This document shows positions 8,705-18,968 of a stretch of 21,215 nt of DNA, piece by piece (the stretch's first letter is position 1; every line of letters starts with the position of its first letter). Source of the DNA: Zelonia costaricensis (lineage: Eukaryota; Euglenozoa; Kinetoplastea; Trypanosomatida; Trypanosomatidae). The stretch is taken from assembly GCA_030849075.1 (NCBI GenBank), contig JASAOO010003087.1, forward strand, positions 1-21,215, read 5' to 3'. Below the pieces are notes generated by a model. The model did no database searches, was not told where the DNA came from, and saw nothing but the letters and a program-made list of their open reading frames with translations. The position numbers and the translations under genes were made by a program.

Positions 8705-9358
8705 CTATGCGCTGAGGTCGCTGAGATCGGCGGCCGGCTGGTCCTCGCCCTCCTCCTCCTCCCCCTCGCCCTCCATCGGCTCCTCATCGTCGGAGTCGCC
8801 GCCGGCACCCATCGCACCGCCGGCGCCACCCATCGCGGCCATCATCGAAGCCATGTCCATGCCGCCCATGCCGCCGCCCATGCCACCCATGCCTCCCATG
8901 CCTCCCATCATCGAGGCCATGTCCATGCCACCCATGCCACCCATGCCGCCCATGCCGCCCATATCGCCGTAACCGCCAAAGTTGGCCGCCGCGGCGTTCT
9001 CGTCGGCCTCGTCGTCCTCGTCCTTCCACAGGTTCCAGTCGGCGGACAGCCAGCCCTTAGTGGCCTTGGCGGGCTCCTCCGTCAGGCGGTTCCAGTAGCC
9101 CTCCTCCTTCTTGATGGCGCAGATCTGGATGGAGACGCCGAGCACCTTGAAGGTCGAATCCGCTGGCACGATCTCCTTGAGCAGGTGCAGCTCGTCCTTC
9201 AGCTCGTGCGGCTCGCTGCTCTTGGCGGTGATGCCGTTGCCGGTGATCGAAACCGTCTTTTCACCGAAGTTGACCTGCACGTCCGTGGCATTGCTGGCCT
9301 CGATCGTGATGAAGAGGCGGTCAGAGCGCTCAGCCCACTTGGTCGGGAGGTGCGTCAT
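8705..9358 (-). CDS. p23-family Hsp90 co-chaperone with Gly-Met repeat and acidic tail
   Basis: This 217-residue protein has an N-terminal CS/p23 domain (about 1-115). It starts THLPTKWAERSDRLFITIEA and includes the family signature GYWNRLTEEPAK (87-98) with WLSADWNLWKDEDD (103-116), close to the WL..D...WKD.ED segment of p23. The CS domain is followed by a Gly/Met repeat region (128-187) and an acidic tail (188-217). p23 proteins bind the N-terminal domains of ATP-bound Hsp90 in the cytosol, slow its ATPase and stabilise client complexes. Acidic tails are usual; the GGM repeats are less so, although similar Gly-Met repeats occur in other chaperone-associated proteins. The frame stays open upstream to an ATG at 9658, but that extension is low-complexity and lies across the predicted splice acceptor at 9496. 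I chose the ATG at 9358, where the CS domain begins. Trypanosomatids have two p23 paralogues, and I cannot tell which this is. Confidence 0.95.
   Translation of the reverse strand: MTHLPTKWAERSDRLFITIEASNATDVQVNFGEKTVSITGNGITAKSSEPHELKDELHLLKEIVPADSTFKVLGVSIQICAIKKEEGYWNRLTEEPAKATKGWLSADWNLWKDEDDEADENAAAANFGGYGDMGGMGGMGGMGGMDMASMMGGMGGMGGMGGGMGGMDMASMMAAMGGAGGAMGAGGDSDDEEPMEGEGEEEEGEDQPAADLSDLSA
8841..8965 (-). repeat. Internal coding repeat of the p23 gene (GGM units, 66-bp duplication)
   Basis: The DNA is built from imperfect 9-bp units encoding Gly-Gly-Met. A larger unit encoding GGMDMASMM occurs twice, with its conserved core (ATCATCGA on the + strand) at 8841 and 8907, a period of 66 bp (22 codons). 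The two copies differ at silent positions, so the duplication is not a simple recent slip. Copy number could vary between strains. Confidence 0.9.
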
Positions 9359-10147
9359 GGCGGAGGCACGGTTTCGTTTATTGTGTGTGTGTGTATGGTA
9401 GACGGGGTAAGAGTGTGTGAGGAACAGTGCTGGACTAGGTGAGCCGCGTGAAGACAGAGCGCGCAGGTGTGTTGTTGATGTGAGAGGAGGTGGTTCTGGA
9501 GTGTGACGCAGGGGGGGGGGGAGGGTGGGGAGGGGGTGGGAGGAGGAGCGTTGGCGTGCATGCGAGTCCACGAAGGGGTGAGAGACCACACACACACAAA
9601 AAAAAAAGAAGAGAGAACCACCGTACGCGCGGGTGCCGCGGGACCTCCCTGCCGGCACGCCGAGGCGACGGAAAAGAAGAGCCGGGCAGGATCAGCCTCG
9701 ACAGCACATCTGCACACGTGTGAGCGGGAGCACTTTTCGTTTCTTTCGTGCTTCAGCGAGGCACTTTAGTCGTAGCGCCGCCTCCTCGCAAAAGAGAACT
9801 TGGTGCGCACGTCCATTCGCATCGCTGCCCATTCTTTGCCTGCATCTTACAAAACGGGGCACGGGCACTTCACCGAGGCAAGCCGTGAGCGGTCGAAAGG
9901 CACAACCGAACCGGGCACAACCAGCAGGCTCCCAGACACGCTCCGTCACGCGCGACACAAAGAAAGAAACAACAGCGGCAACTCCGCGAACTCTCATGTC
10001 CGCAACGGACTCGCCACGCACACGACGCCGGCACTCTCCATAACAACACAGAACAACGCATGCACTCGAGAAGCTCGCGTCGATGGCACTCACCATCCTT
10101 CGCTCACGTTTCTCTGAGGGCGTGCCGAGAGAGCGTGTGCGCACTCG
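9359..10147. other. Intergenic spacer between the p23 and SmF genes
   Basis: This 789-bp spacer has no supported gene. It holds the p23 5' UTR and acceptor region on the left and presumably the SmF 3' UTR on the right. The part from about 9700 to 10140 is more balanced in composition than most spacers here. I see no tRNA-like or other RNA gene in it. Confidence 0.75.
9496..9550 (-). promoter_or_regulatory. Candidate trans-splice acceptor of the p23 gene
   Basis: A very C-rich pyrimidine tract on the minus strand (about 9511-9545) is followed by GCGTCACACTCCAG, placing the acceptor AG at 9497-9496. The resulting 5' UTR is about 137 nt, contains no upstream ATG, and includes a CA repeat close to the start codon. 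A second AG at 9431-9430 is possible. Confidence 0.5.
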
Positions 10148-10375
10148 TCACGCGGCGGCGGCCTCGCGGATGTACAGAATGTTGTTGTTGCGCAGCAGCA
10201 TCTCGCCCAGCTCCGTGTCCTGCTTCGCGTGCTCAACAGCGTCGCGGAGCTGCATATTCATGAAGGCGTCACAGCTGACAAGATTGCCCTCGTACACAGG
10301 GCCCCACTTGCTCTTCACCAGCACCTTTTTGCCCACAAGGCTGTGTAGAAAGGCACCAGGGACGTTCGACTCCAT
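10148..10375 (-). CDS. SmF: Core spliceosomal protein SmF
   Basis: This 75-residue protein is almost exactly one Sm fold. The Sm1 part (about 10-43) contains [12 protein letters not shown] and CDAFMNMQL, matching SmF's KWG and DGYMNMQL. The Sm2 part (about 57-70) reads [15 protein letters not shown], matching SmF's LGEVLIRCNNVLYIR and separating it from LSm6, which lacks the KWG. Conserved loop positions for binding the U-rich Sm site are present (N40; R62 and N64). SmF sits in the heptameric Sm ring on U1, U2, U4 and U5 snRNAs; in trypanosomatids these serve trans-splicing of all mRNAs and the few cis-introns. The protein is shorter than human SmF because it lacks the acidic C-terminal tail. 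The stop is at 10148 and the ATG at 10375 is the only sensible start. Confidence 0.95.
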   Translation of the reverse strand: MESNVPGAFLHSLVGKKVLVKSKWGPVYEGNLVSCDAFMNMQLRDAVEHAKQDTELGEMLLRNNNILYIREAAAA

Positions 10376-10387
10376 TGCAGTACGTGT

Positions 10388-10446
10388 CTATGCGGGCGAA
10401 AGCGTGTGTGTGTGTGTGTGTGGGGGAAAGACGGAGGGGGGGGGTA
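10388..10446 (-). promoter_or_regulatory. Candidate trans-splice acceptor of SmF
   Basis: The minus strand reads a C-run with CTCCGTCTTTCCCCC, then a CA repeat, then GCTTTCGCCCGCATAG. The first AG after the tract is at 10389-10388, giving a 12-nt 5' UTR before the ATG at 10375. The CA repeat lies between the pyrimidine tract and the AG. Confidence 0.5.
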
Positions 10447-12225
10447 ATGTGGATTTAGTCAACACTCCTGTACAGCTGCTCGGGGGCGGGGCGTGCGAGT
10501 CATGAAGAGACGCGGAGAAGAAGAAGGTAGACAATACGTGAGAGAGGGTCACTCATGCTGAGTCTACACGACTGTGTACGGAAGCGACAGGCTGGGAGGT
10601 CACAGGCCGCAGAAGCGCAAAGTTTGCACCACGCGTCTGGCCTCGTCGTGAGCGCCGACGTGAAGTGAGGGAGTCCCCCTTTCATAGGTTGCTCGGAAAG
10701 TGCGCCACCGTCTTTGTGCATCTCCTTCCCCCCACCCCCACCTCCTCACGCAAAGAATGGGTGCAACAGTGAAGGCGGAAAGGGTGGCACTTGGGCAACT
10801 GCAGCGCCGCAGCCGCGCGTCTCTGCCCAGCGCTCGTCGAGAGCGGACTTCGCACAAAGAAAGAGCACAGTTACTCTTTGAGTGTGTGGCGACGCGCCTG
10901 CACGGTGTTCTCACGGTATTTGGGTGTGTCTTGTTTCGTTTGTCGGTGTTCATATCGACACGACATCAGTCTGCCCGGTTTAGAGAAGCGAAGCGAAGAC
11001 GAATTCTTTTTTTTTTTTTACAGGGTGCCGTGCCTTTCAACTGGTGTTGTTTTGGATTTCGCCTCCACTTTTTGTTTTCCGCAGCTCATTCACGACTCGA
11101 CGGGTGTGGATGTACGCAGAAAGAGAAGAGGAAAGAGAGAGAGAGCAGCGGTGGCGAGGGGAGCACTGGCACCCCGTCGTCAGCCGACTAAGGCGATTGC
11201 AAGCTTTACACCCACCATTGTGCCATGGCATCAAACAAGGCTTCTGTTTCTCTTGAGAGGTAACTTCTATTTTTTTTCTTCAGGTTACTGCGTGCTTTGT
11301 TTGACAATTCTGTTAGTGCTGGGGCGCAAAATGCGCTCGGGTAAAAGACCGTTTCTACTTTTGCTCTCCACTGGCTAACGGCGCGTGAGGCGGCTGCACG
11401 CACACGAAACGCAGCCCTGGAACGGGGCTTCATTCGGCTGACTTTAGCCACGGCAAAGGCAAACAACCAAACACAAAAAGAACCTGATGAGCGACCGGGA
11501 AAAAAAAAATGGGAGCAAGCCAGTCACAAACATAGAGACGAATCGGGAAAGGAATAAAAGAAGCGACAGGAACGCCGGCAAACAACAGGTCAGCCCACGC
11601 AGGAAAAAAAACAAAAAGCGTACGCACACACACACACAGACAGACTTGCGGTCGTCGTACACACTCCACTTCTTCCTACGTACTCGAACGGCGACGGCGC
11701 GGTGCAGATGACCAGCACAAACGACTGCCTAATCATAACAGAGGCAAAAAGGGGGTGGGGCCAAAAAAAGAGACGTAGGCAGGGGAGAAACGGAACACGT
11801 CTCAGGGTCGGGGCAAGGCACCGGTGGGTTGCAACATTCATCGGGGCCCACCCTCAGCAAAGGGGAGCGAACGGGGGGAGGGGGAAAGCAGTGAGGTGAC
11901 ATGGGGCAGTCAATTCGAGAGACGGTGGGGAGAGAGTGCGTATCAGACGGTGCGAGAAGATATCTGGTGACAACGGGGAAAGCAAGGAAGCTGAAGAAAG
12001 GAACCAGGGTGTGAAGCACTAGAGGCGGAACGCCGGGGAAGAGGATCAGGAGATGCGCGCGATGTAGACGACACGCAGACACACAACCACACACACACAC
12101 ACGTATACATGTACATTTACCCACATGCGCAGCCGTGCGCGTGTGTTGGAGAAAGCGATGTGGGAAACGTCAAAGTGTTGTCCATGGTCAGGCGAGCATC
12201 CAGTACCACGACAGAGAGGAGGAAA

Positions 12226-12237
12226 GGGGGGGGGGGG
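12226..12237 (+). repeat. Poly-G run
   Basis: There are twelve consecutive G on the + strand, next to an A/G-rich stretch; the transcript would carry C12. Similar runs occur at 7533-7545 and 10436-10444. Confidence 0.9.
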
Positions 12238-12484
12238 AGAAGCTGCAAGGGCGCCAAGTGGGGCTTTGTCTCTCTGAGCCTCTACCACGTCGAGCAGCCT
12301 TAACGATGAGAAAAAGAAAAGAAAAGATGCGCGCAGCGGCGTTTCGCCGAGAATGCCTCTCAGAGAGAGAGGGAAAGAGTGTGAGGTGGGAAGTGCGCCG
12401 TCGCAGCCAAGCGTGCGACGAAGGGCGCCCCCGTTCGGGCGGCGGTTTACGATAAGCGAGGCAAGGAAGTAAGCCATCATAGCA

Positions 12485-12670
12485 CCCTCCCTCCCCTCTG
12501 CCGTGACGCTCAGCGGTTTCCTGACACGTTGTACTCTCGCCTACGTCTGCTTCAGCACTCGCGCGCCGGCTGTTTACGGCGGTGGGGGGAAACCGTTCGA
12601 GGCAGCTCGCCAAGTGCGGCAGGTCTGCGCGCAACAGTCGCGTACACTGCAAAGACAGGGGTGCCGGGAG
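12485..12670. other. Composition island in the long spacer
   Basis: This stretch is GC-rich and balanced between purines and pyrimidines, unlike the A/G-rich + strand around it, and it lacks simple repeats. It contains GTTCGAGGC, which superficially fits a tRNA B box, but there is no matching A box or acceptor stem. Its nature is unknown; a degenerate retroposon or structured UTR element is possible. Confidence 0.25.
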
Positions 12671-13690
12671 TGGTCGCAAGAACGGGGGAGAAGAAGCTCT
12701 TTGGCGGTGAGAGGTAGAGCGCCGATGAGAAGCGGCCCAGGCAGAGCGGAGGAAGGGCTTAAGTGACCGCACATAGTGCAGCGCGAAACAAAGGCAGCGG
12801 GAGGAAGAGAGGGGGAAAGAAAGAGAGCCGCATGGCGTGTCGAGGTGAGGTAGTAGCAAACGAAGAAGAGGAGGAATGAGGGTATTCGCCACCAGAGCGG
12901 CACGCAATGGTGACCCGCTGCCACAACGAAGGATCGTATACACGCACGCAGACGCATACACAAGCACATCTGCACGTACGTTCGGAGACAAACATGGCAG
13001 TGTACCTCGTGCGCTGTCGTCGCCACAAACGTTGATGGCCTCCATGAGGTGATGTGCGCTGAGATCGGATGCAACACTCTCTTCTACACGAGAGAGGGAA
13101 AGAAGGGGAGAGCGAAACTGAAAAGCGGAGAGGGGCGCGCGCAACGCACGCATGAACAAGAAAGAGGTCGCGGGGGGGGGGGCTTGGGAGATCATCATCG
13201 AGCGTAGCGCTTTGGTGACCATCGCGACCAGTTGCTGAGCTTCGCCGCAAAAAAAAAAAGGAAGAACAAGTACACACACGCAGATGCACACACATACACA
13301 CACTTACACAAGAGAAAGCACAGATGTCCACATGGACAGGGAAAGGGCCTAAAAACACAGAAGCGCTGCAATAGCACGCGCGAGGGAGAAAAATGAGCCA
13401 ACACAACTAACACAGGGTTGATGTGGAGCGGGTCAAGGACACGCACACACACACAGACACATACTAGTCCCCTCCAAGGCAGATGCAAAGGGGAAGGCGA
13501 AAAGGAGGAGCCACAGCAAACAAGAAGAAAGACACCATAAACCTACATTTCTTTCCGCAGTATGACAAATACTGACACACACTCTCTTACACACACACAC
13601 ACGCATATCACAGAACCAAGGCACACACACGCGACCTCCGTTTTTGCATGCCCGCTGGAAAAACAAAAGGTCAAGTGTGTGAGCGTCCAA

Positions 13691-13713
13691 GTGCGTGTGT
13701 GTGTGTGTGTGTG
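13691..13713 (+). repeat. TG microsatellite
   Basis: This is an almost perfect GT dinucleotide repeat of about 11 units, interrupted once by a C near its start. The transcript carries the complementary CA repeat. Confidence 0.9.
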
Positions 13714-14008
13714 GAACTCGTCAAACGGATGCGCGACCGTGTGGAAAATGTGCAAGCTGAGAAGTGACTGAGAAGCTGGCAAAGACTGCGCGCTCCCGTG
13801 AGGATGGCAGGGGAGGGGGAGTGGCGACCAAGAGAAAGCAACATCAACATCAAACGGAGAGTAATGCTGTGCTTCTACAGATGAGCATTAAAAGAAGAAA
13901 AAAAAACAAGCAGAGAACTGCGCTACCAGGTAAGAAAGCAAACAGAAATAACAGATGTGCGCTTGCACGTGTGCAGCTTTACTCTCGCACGGGGATGCAG
14001 CGACACAA

Positions 14009-14031
14009 ACACACACACACACACACACACG
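14009..14031 (+). repeat. CA microsatellite
   Basis: This is an uninterrupted AC dinucleotide repeat of about 11 units in the long spacer, probably length-polymorphic between strains. Confidence 0.9.
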
Positions 14032-14609
14032 CGGACGGAGAAACTGCTGATGCGCACCTGTGAGCAGCAGCGAGAACCATTGAGCAAAAAAAAAAAGGGA
14101 TGTGAGCCGCGGCGCACCGCACTTCAGGCGGACACGAGGCTACGCACAGGGGGCTGAAAAGGGGTCTGTGAGCTCGTCGCACAAGAGGGAGGTCAGAGGG
14201 AGCGTTGTGGGAGGGGAAAGAAGAAGAGCTCAGAAGCGCGCTGGGAGGCAAAGGACCATCAAAAAAGGAGGAAATATAGTCAGGCATTGCCATGTGCACG
14301 AAAAGGCAAGACGAGACGCACACACTCGGGCATGCACGGGGCGGCACTTTGTTGAGCAAAAAAACGGCAGTGCACATGGCGAAGCGCCTCTGCGCACGGT
14401 GAAGAGCTGTCGATGAGGGAGGGAGAGTCGGGAAACCGGAAGTGGGTGGGTGGAGAGTGACGTTCACCAGAGCAACAAAGCGGTGGTCATCAACAGCTAC
14501 AACGGAGCACCAAAAAAAAAAAAGCAGAAGAAGGAGAAACAAACTCCTCGAAACGCCGATGAAGTGCAAGAAGGGGAGGAGAAGGGAGGGTCAGGGCAAA
14601 ATGAGAAGT

Positions 14610-14990
14610 GCATCGCGCTCGCCACCCGCTGGCGAAGCTGTGCACTGTGCACCGTTTGCCTCCTCGTTATGCTCCGGTGTACTTGGAGTCGAGCTGAGGC
14701 GGGCACGTAGCTGTTCTTTTTTGCCTTTTGAGGGGGAACTTTCCCGAAGTCATGCCAGGTGGGAGTGCAGCGCGATGGACTGCGCCGTCGACACGCCCTC
14801 CCATTGTGACAGCATGGGGGAAAAGAAGGTAATAGAAGTGGTGGCACTTGGTAGGGCCATCCACGCCACACGCAAGGAGAAGGAGCATGGACGCGATGCA
14901 CGCCGGTGGGTGCACCGGGGCGGTAGAGCAAAATGGCGATCGAGGAAGAAGAATGCCGCCGTCGTTGTTGACATGCGGTTCCGCAAGGCA
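14610..14990. other. Composition island in the long spacer
   Basis: A balanced, GC-rich segment without simple repeats is embedded in purine-rich + strand sequence. It includes the near-palindrome GTGCACTGTGCAC at about 14639-14651. A short Leishmania retroposon (SIDER class, common in 3' UTRs) or a regulatory RNA element is possible. I cannot match it to a consensus by eye. Confidence 0.2.
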
Positions 14991-17309
14991 AGGGAAACCG
15001 GAACACGACACTAGGCACCCATCGCTCGAGTGCCCGCACTCTTACACAGACACTACCGCCAGGGCGCCTCACGATGCCACAGAGCACAAAGACAGCAAAC
15101 ATGAAAAGCACCGGAACACAGAGACACGTGAGAACTGGTCAGCAGGGCACGGACCAAGGTGTACCGCTGGACTTACCTTGCGGCACGCTGACATCAGCAA
15201 GCACTTATCCACAAAAAAAAAGAGTCTGCATCAGAAGCAAGCACGCTTCACGGAGCCGGCGAGTCCACTGCGCTGGCAAAAGAAAAGCAGAACCATCATG
15301 AGAGGGGAGAGGGGAAGATGACAACAGCCCAAGACAGAGAGACATGCGCAAAAGCTCGCAAGCGACGCCACGAAACAAACCGGAATCGAACAAAAAAGAG
15401 CGCCAAAACACTGAAGACAGTCAACGAGTGAGTAGAAGAGGGAAACGCGACTCGGCGACACTGTAGCGGCGGCTGTGTTGGACGCACACGCACGTTGCAG
15501 CCCCCGGGAAGGCCTGTGGCTTTTTTTTGATGTGTGGGAAGTGCGTTTCTGAACAAGACGGAAGGTACGAGGTGACCGGCATACAGAAGAATAGCGAAAC
15601 ACCACCGTCCCGTTCCCGGTCACACCTGCCACCGCTAGCCAGCGTACCGGTGCTCGGAGGGGGAGGGAGGGGGAGGGGTCCGTTTGCGATACACACACAA
15701 GAAAGGTAGAGGTGGGAAAGGAAAAGAAATAACACGGACGGAAATGGGAAAAAGCCACACATAAAGGTCATATGGGGGAAAGAGAGGCGCCTGGGCAAGC
15801 GTGTTTTCGTTCTCTCTTTTTCTTTTGCGAAGTAGTGGAGTCTGCGAGGGCAGAGGTAAAGAGAAAAAGGAGGGAGCACAAGGGTAGAGGTGGTGAACAG
15901 AGTCGTGGAAGAGTGCGCAAGGGGTCGCACAGGAAGAGGCACTGTGCACAAGCTGAGAAGGGCTGAAGGGGAAAAATGGTAGAAAAAAGGTAAAAGGATC
16001 ACGACGTGGCAGCGATAGAATAGCGAGGAAAGCGGTGGGCTGGGGGTGGGGAGACGGAGAGAAGGAGAGACAGCACGGTGGCATAGCAGCGGGTGCGTGG
16101 GAGCACCAAGCAGTACCGTGCAAGACGTGCGCCACGGCGAGGCAGTTGCTCCCCAAAAGGACCCTTCTTCTTTTCCTGCGTTTCGGTCAAGACAAGAGCG
16201 ATGACGGACGCCCGAGCAAGAAACGAGAAGAGACAGAAACAAACAAAGAGAGGGGAAATAGGGAGAGAGGCACGGCCGGGGAGCAGCCCCATGGTTGAAG
16301 GGGAAAAGAGTACAGAGGAAGGAGGAAGATTCGCGGCTATTTGGTGTGCATTTCACGGCGGCAAGAGAGGTAAAACTGCGCCTGAGCGGCGCGTAGGGGC
16401 AGCGGGTGGTGGTGGTGGGGACTGGGTAAGTTAAGGGTGGGGAGTGAGGGAGAGTGAATTGCCCGCGAGGGAGGCGGGGTACTGCACCCCTCACATGGGG
16501 AACACAAAAAAGAGGACGAATTCAGCCCTGCATTGCCAGTCCGCCATTGACGAAAGGAAAGCGGGGGTGGGGGGTTGGGGTGGGGGCCCTAGAGACGGCG
16601 CGGCAAGCGCAGGCGACGATGAAGGGAGCATTGCCAGAAGAGATGGTAGCACTAATACGGGCCCGTCTCGGTCAGAGTGCACCAGAACGGGGTAAGGGGG
16701 GGGGGACCGTCGCAGGGCGGCAAGAGAGAGAGACAAACGGATTGATAGGGGACACCAGAAGAAGGACGGTGCAGGTGGGCTGAAGAGGCGGTGAGGGTGA
16801 AGAGATGACAGAATCGCAGAAAAGGGGGAGGGTATTGCTGAACGAGGCATCCTCAGTGACACAGCAGCGCCGCACACTCATAAACGCACACAAGCTCACA
16901 CACACGCACAAACACAAGCACACACCAACGCACATACAAGAGGCGCCTGGAAGAAAAGCGAGGTACATAGTTCGGCGGGAGTGCGGATGAGTCTGCGCGA
17001 GTGTGCAAGTGTGCGATGCAGCGAGAGTGGGAGCGGGAGAGGGAGGGAGAGGGGAGAGGGGGGAGGAGGACAGGTAGGGAAGAACGACAGAACCAATAAC
17101 GTGCGTGGAGGTGCCTCTGAGCAATCGTTAAGGGAGAGTTGAGAGAAGGGAAAACAAGAAACAGAAAACGACAAGGAGGCGAACGTAGAGAAGTCCGATT
17201 GAAAAAAAAAAAGAGACACGAACGCAGAACGTAAACGCAAGGAGGAAGCTGAACCCGCGTCCCTGCACCTTGACACACAAGAGAGCAAGAAGAGATAGGG
17301 AAAAACAAA

Positions 17310-17640
17310 CGCTTGTAGCTGTCGCCACCCAGCTGGCTGGACACTTTGTCCCTCATTACATCAAGTCGAATTCGGTCGTCGTCGTCGTCTGCTCATGCGA
17401 CCCCGTTGCGCGAGTACAGGGCGGCTGGACCGTCTCTCTGCGTTTTGTGTCTCGAGAGACGACTCCGGCCGAGCACCTTCGTCTTCGCGCTGTCGCATTC
17501 CGCCATTCCGCCGACTGCAGCGCCCGCCCCCGCTCCAAGGCCGAGGGCGTCACGGAGGGGTGGTGCGGTGGCAGCATGAGTACATGGTCGATAAAGAAGG
17601 CAAGAGCCGCTGTAAAGGTATGGGTAGAGAGCGGCGCGCG
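17310..17640. other. GC-rich island, possible SIDER-type retroposon remnant
   Basis: About 330 bp stand out sharply from the flanking A/G-rich sequence. The segment is GC-rich and complex, with a short GTC repeat at about 17374-17388. On the minus (transcribed) strand it reads ATGCTGCCACCGCACCACCC and continues in GC-rich unique sequence. SIDER elements are about 0.5 kb degenerate retroposons, frequent in Leishmania 3' UTRs in the sense direction. Size, place and composition fit, but I could not verify the 5' signature or an A-rich tail. Confidence 0.25.
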
Positions 17641-18925
17641 ACAAGCAAAGAAAGAAAGCGTGCAGACGCAAGCGCGCCGCAACCAGACGTTCTTTCCGTG
17701 AGAAGAACGCAGAGGAGTAGTGCGAAGTCACGGCACCCCAACCGTGTCACTCTACTGCAGAGGGGCGGAGGAGGTGAAGGGGTAAAAAGGAATAGGCGAG
17801 TAGATCGAGATATGAAGCCCAGATGGTGAGCTGGCCGACGAGGAGCAAACACAAGGTGAGATCCGGAAGAGATGAGGGAGGTGTCAGGGGAGAGTGAGAA
17901 GATAAGACAAGAGATGAAAATCGATAAAAGAAACGACGGCGTGCGCGCAGCAAGCCATCGTTCAGCAACAACGCGGCACCCCAAGTCGCGTCGGTTAAAG
18001 TCAACGTAAAGGGCGCAGCGCGGAAGAGGAGAAAAAAAAGTGTGAAAACATGAAGAGATCGAGCACAGCACACATATGAGAAAAGACGCAAGCACAACCA
18101 ACAAGAAAAAAGAACAGCAAATAGGACGGTACCACAGAAATAGTGAGAAAAGGTGTGCGCGCCACGAGGACGGCAAGGCGGGTCATGAAAGAAGGGAGGA
18201 AAGTGATGGCAGAGATTCACAGCACGATGTAGAAGGAGAAATAGCGATCGAGGCTCTGCGAAGACACGACAGAGGACATTAAAAAAGGTGCTACGACGAG
18301 AAGAGAGGTAGAAGGGAAGGTGGAGAAGCGAAGGAGAGGAGGAGGGGGGGGAGTCTAAAGAAATAACGGGTCTCATCGGAAGCGGGGCAGATGGCAGAGA
18401 CCAGTGGCAGCTGCGTTACCAAAAACACACCACATTCAACGGCAATCACCACAAGACAACAACAAAACAAAACCAAAAAAAGAAGCGCTGCCATCGAGAG
18501 CAAATTCCGGTGTAGAAAAGGGAGATGAATGCAGGGGAGGGTTCGAGAGAGACGCGAGGCGCAGTTTTTCGCCCACGCGGTGCGCGATGGAGAACGTCAC
18601 ACGGAACCGTAATGAGCGCAGACACCCAAACCGTGTTGAGCCGAAAACAAAACAAAAAACAAAGAAACCAAGAACAGCAACAAAAGAGAGCATTCTATAG
18701 CCCAACACGCCAGGCGAATGTCAACTGCAGACGTTCTCGCTTGCGCGCGGTGGTTTGCCTATCCATGGTGTCCTTGTTTTACCTTGATGCGTGCTCAAGC
18801 AAACACTCACACACACGGCAACATCGATCGACTGAATGGTACACAGGTAAAACGAGGAAAAAGAAGAGTCTTTTAAAAAAGAAATCGAGTAGCTGCCGAC
18901 GCACAGACCCGGAAGGGAAAGCACC

Positions 18926-18968
18926 AACACACGCACACACACACACAGACACACACACACACACAGAC
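18926..18968 (+). repeat. CA-rich microsatellite
   Basis: This is a compound AC repeat with AGAC interruptions. Further CA-rich patches follow at about 19007-19045 and 19325-19390. Confidence 0.85.

Noticed and set aside
9359..9658. N-terminal extension of the p23 frame to an ATG at 9658
   Set aside because: The extension is low-complexity (Phe, Ser, Pro, His-Thr repeats) and lies across the predicted trans-splice acceptor; the CS domain starts at the ATG at 9358.
12596..12604. GTTCGAGGC resembling a tRNA B box
   Set aside because: There is no A box at the right distance and no acceptor-stem pairing. A similar chance match lies near 18541.
12188..13303. 371-codon minus-strand frame in the long spacer
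   Set aside because: It begins in a translated CA repeat (CVCVCICVCV), is Ser/Leu/Arg/Pro-rich, has no domain and crosses a G run; most likely chance in pyrimidine-rich transcript. The island at 12485-12670 is kept as a finding.
15169..15177. GGTAAGTCC on the minus strand, like a 5' cis-splice site (also at 21139-21147)
   Set aside because: Cis-introns are extremely rare in trypanosomatids, no open frame ends at either site, and a nine-base match is expected by chance.
15421..16494. 357-codon minus-strand frame in the long spacer
   Set aside because: The peptide is dominated by Ser, Leu, Pro and Phe from pyrimidine-rich DNA, with no domain and no convincing acceptor tied to its ATG.
17270..17701. 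143-codon + strand frame over the GC-rich island
   Set aside because: It has no domain, lies opposite to the direction of all genes here, and its length is explained by local GC content.
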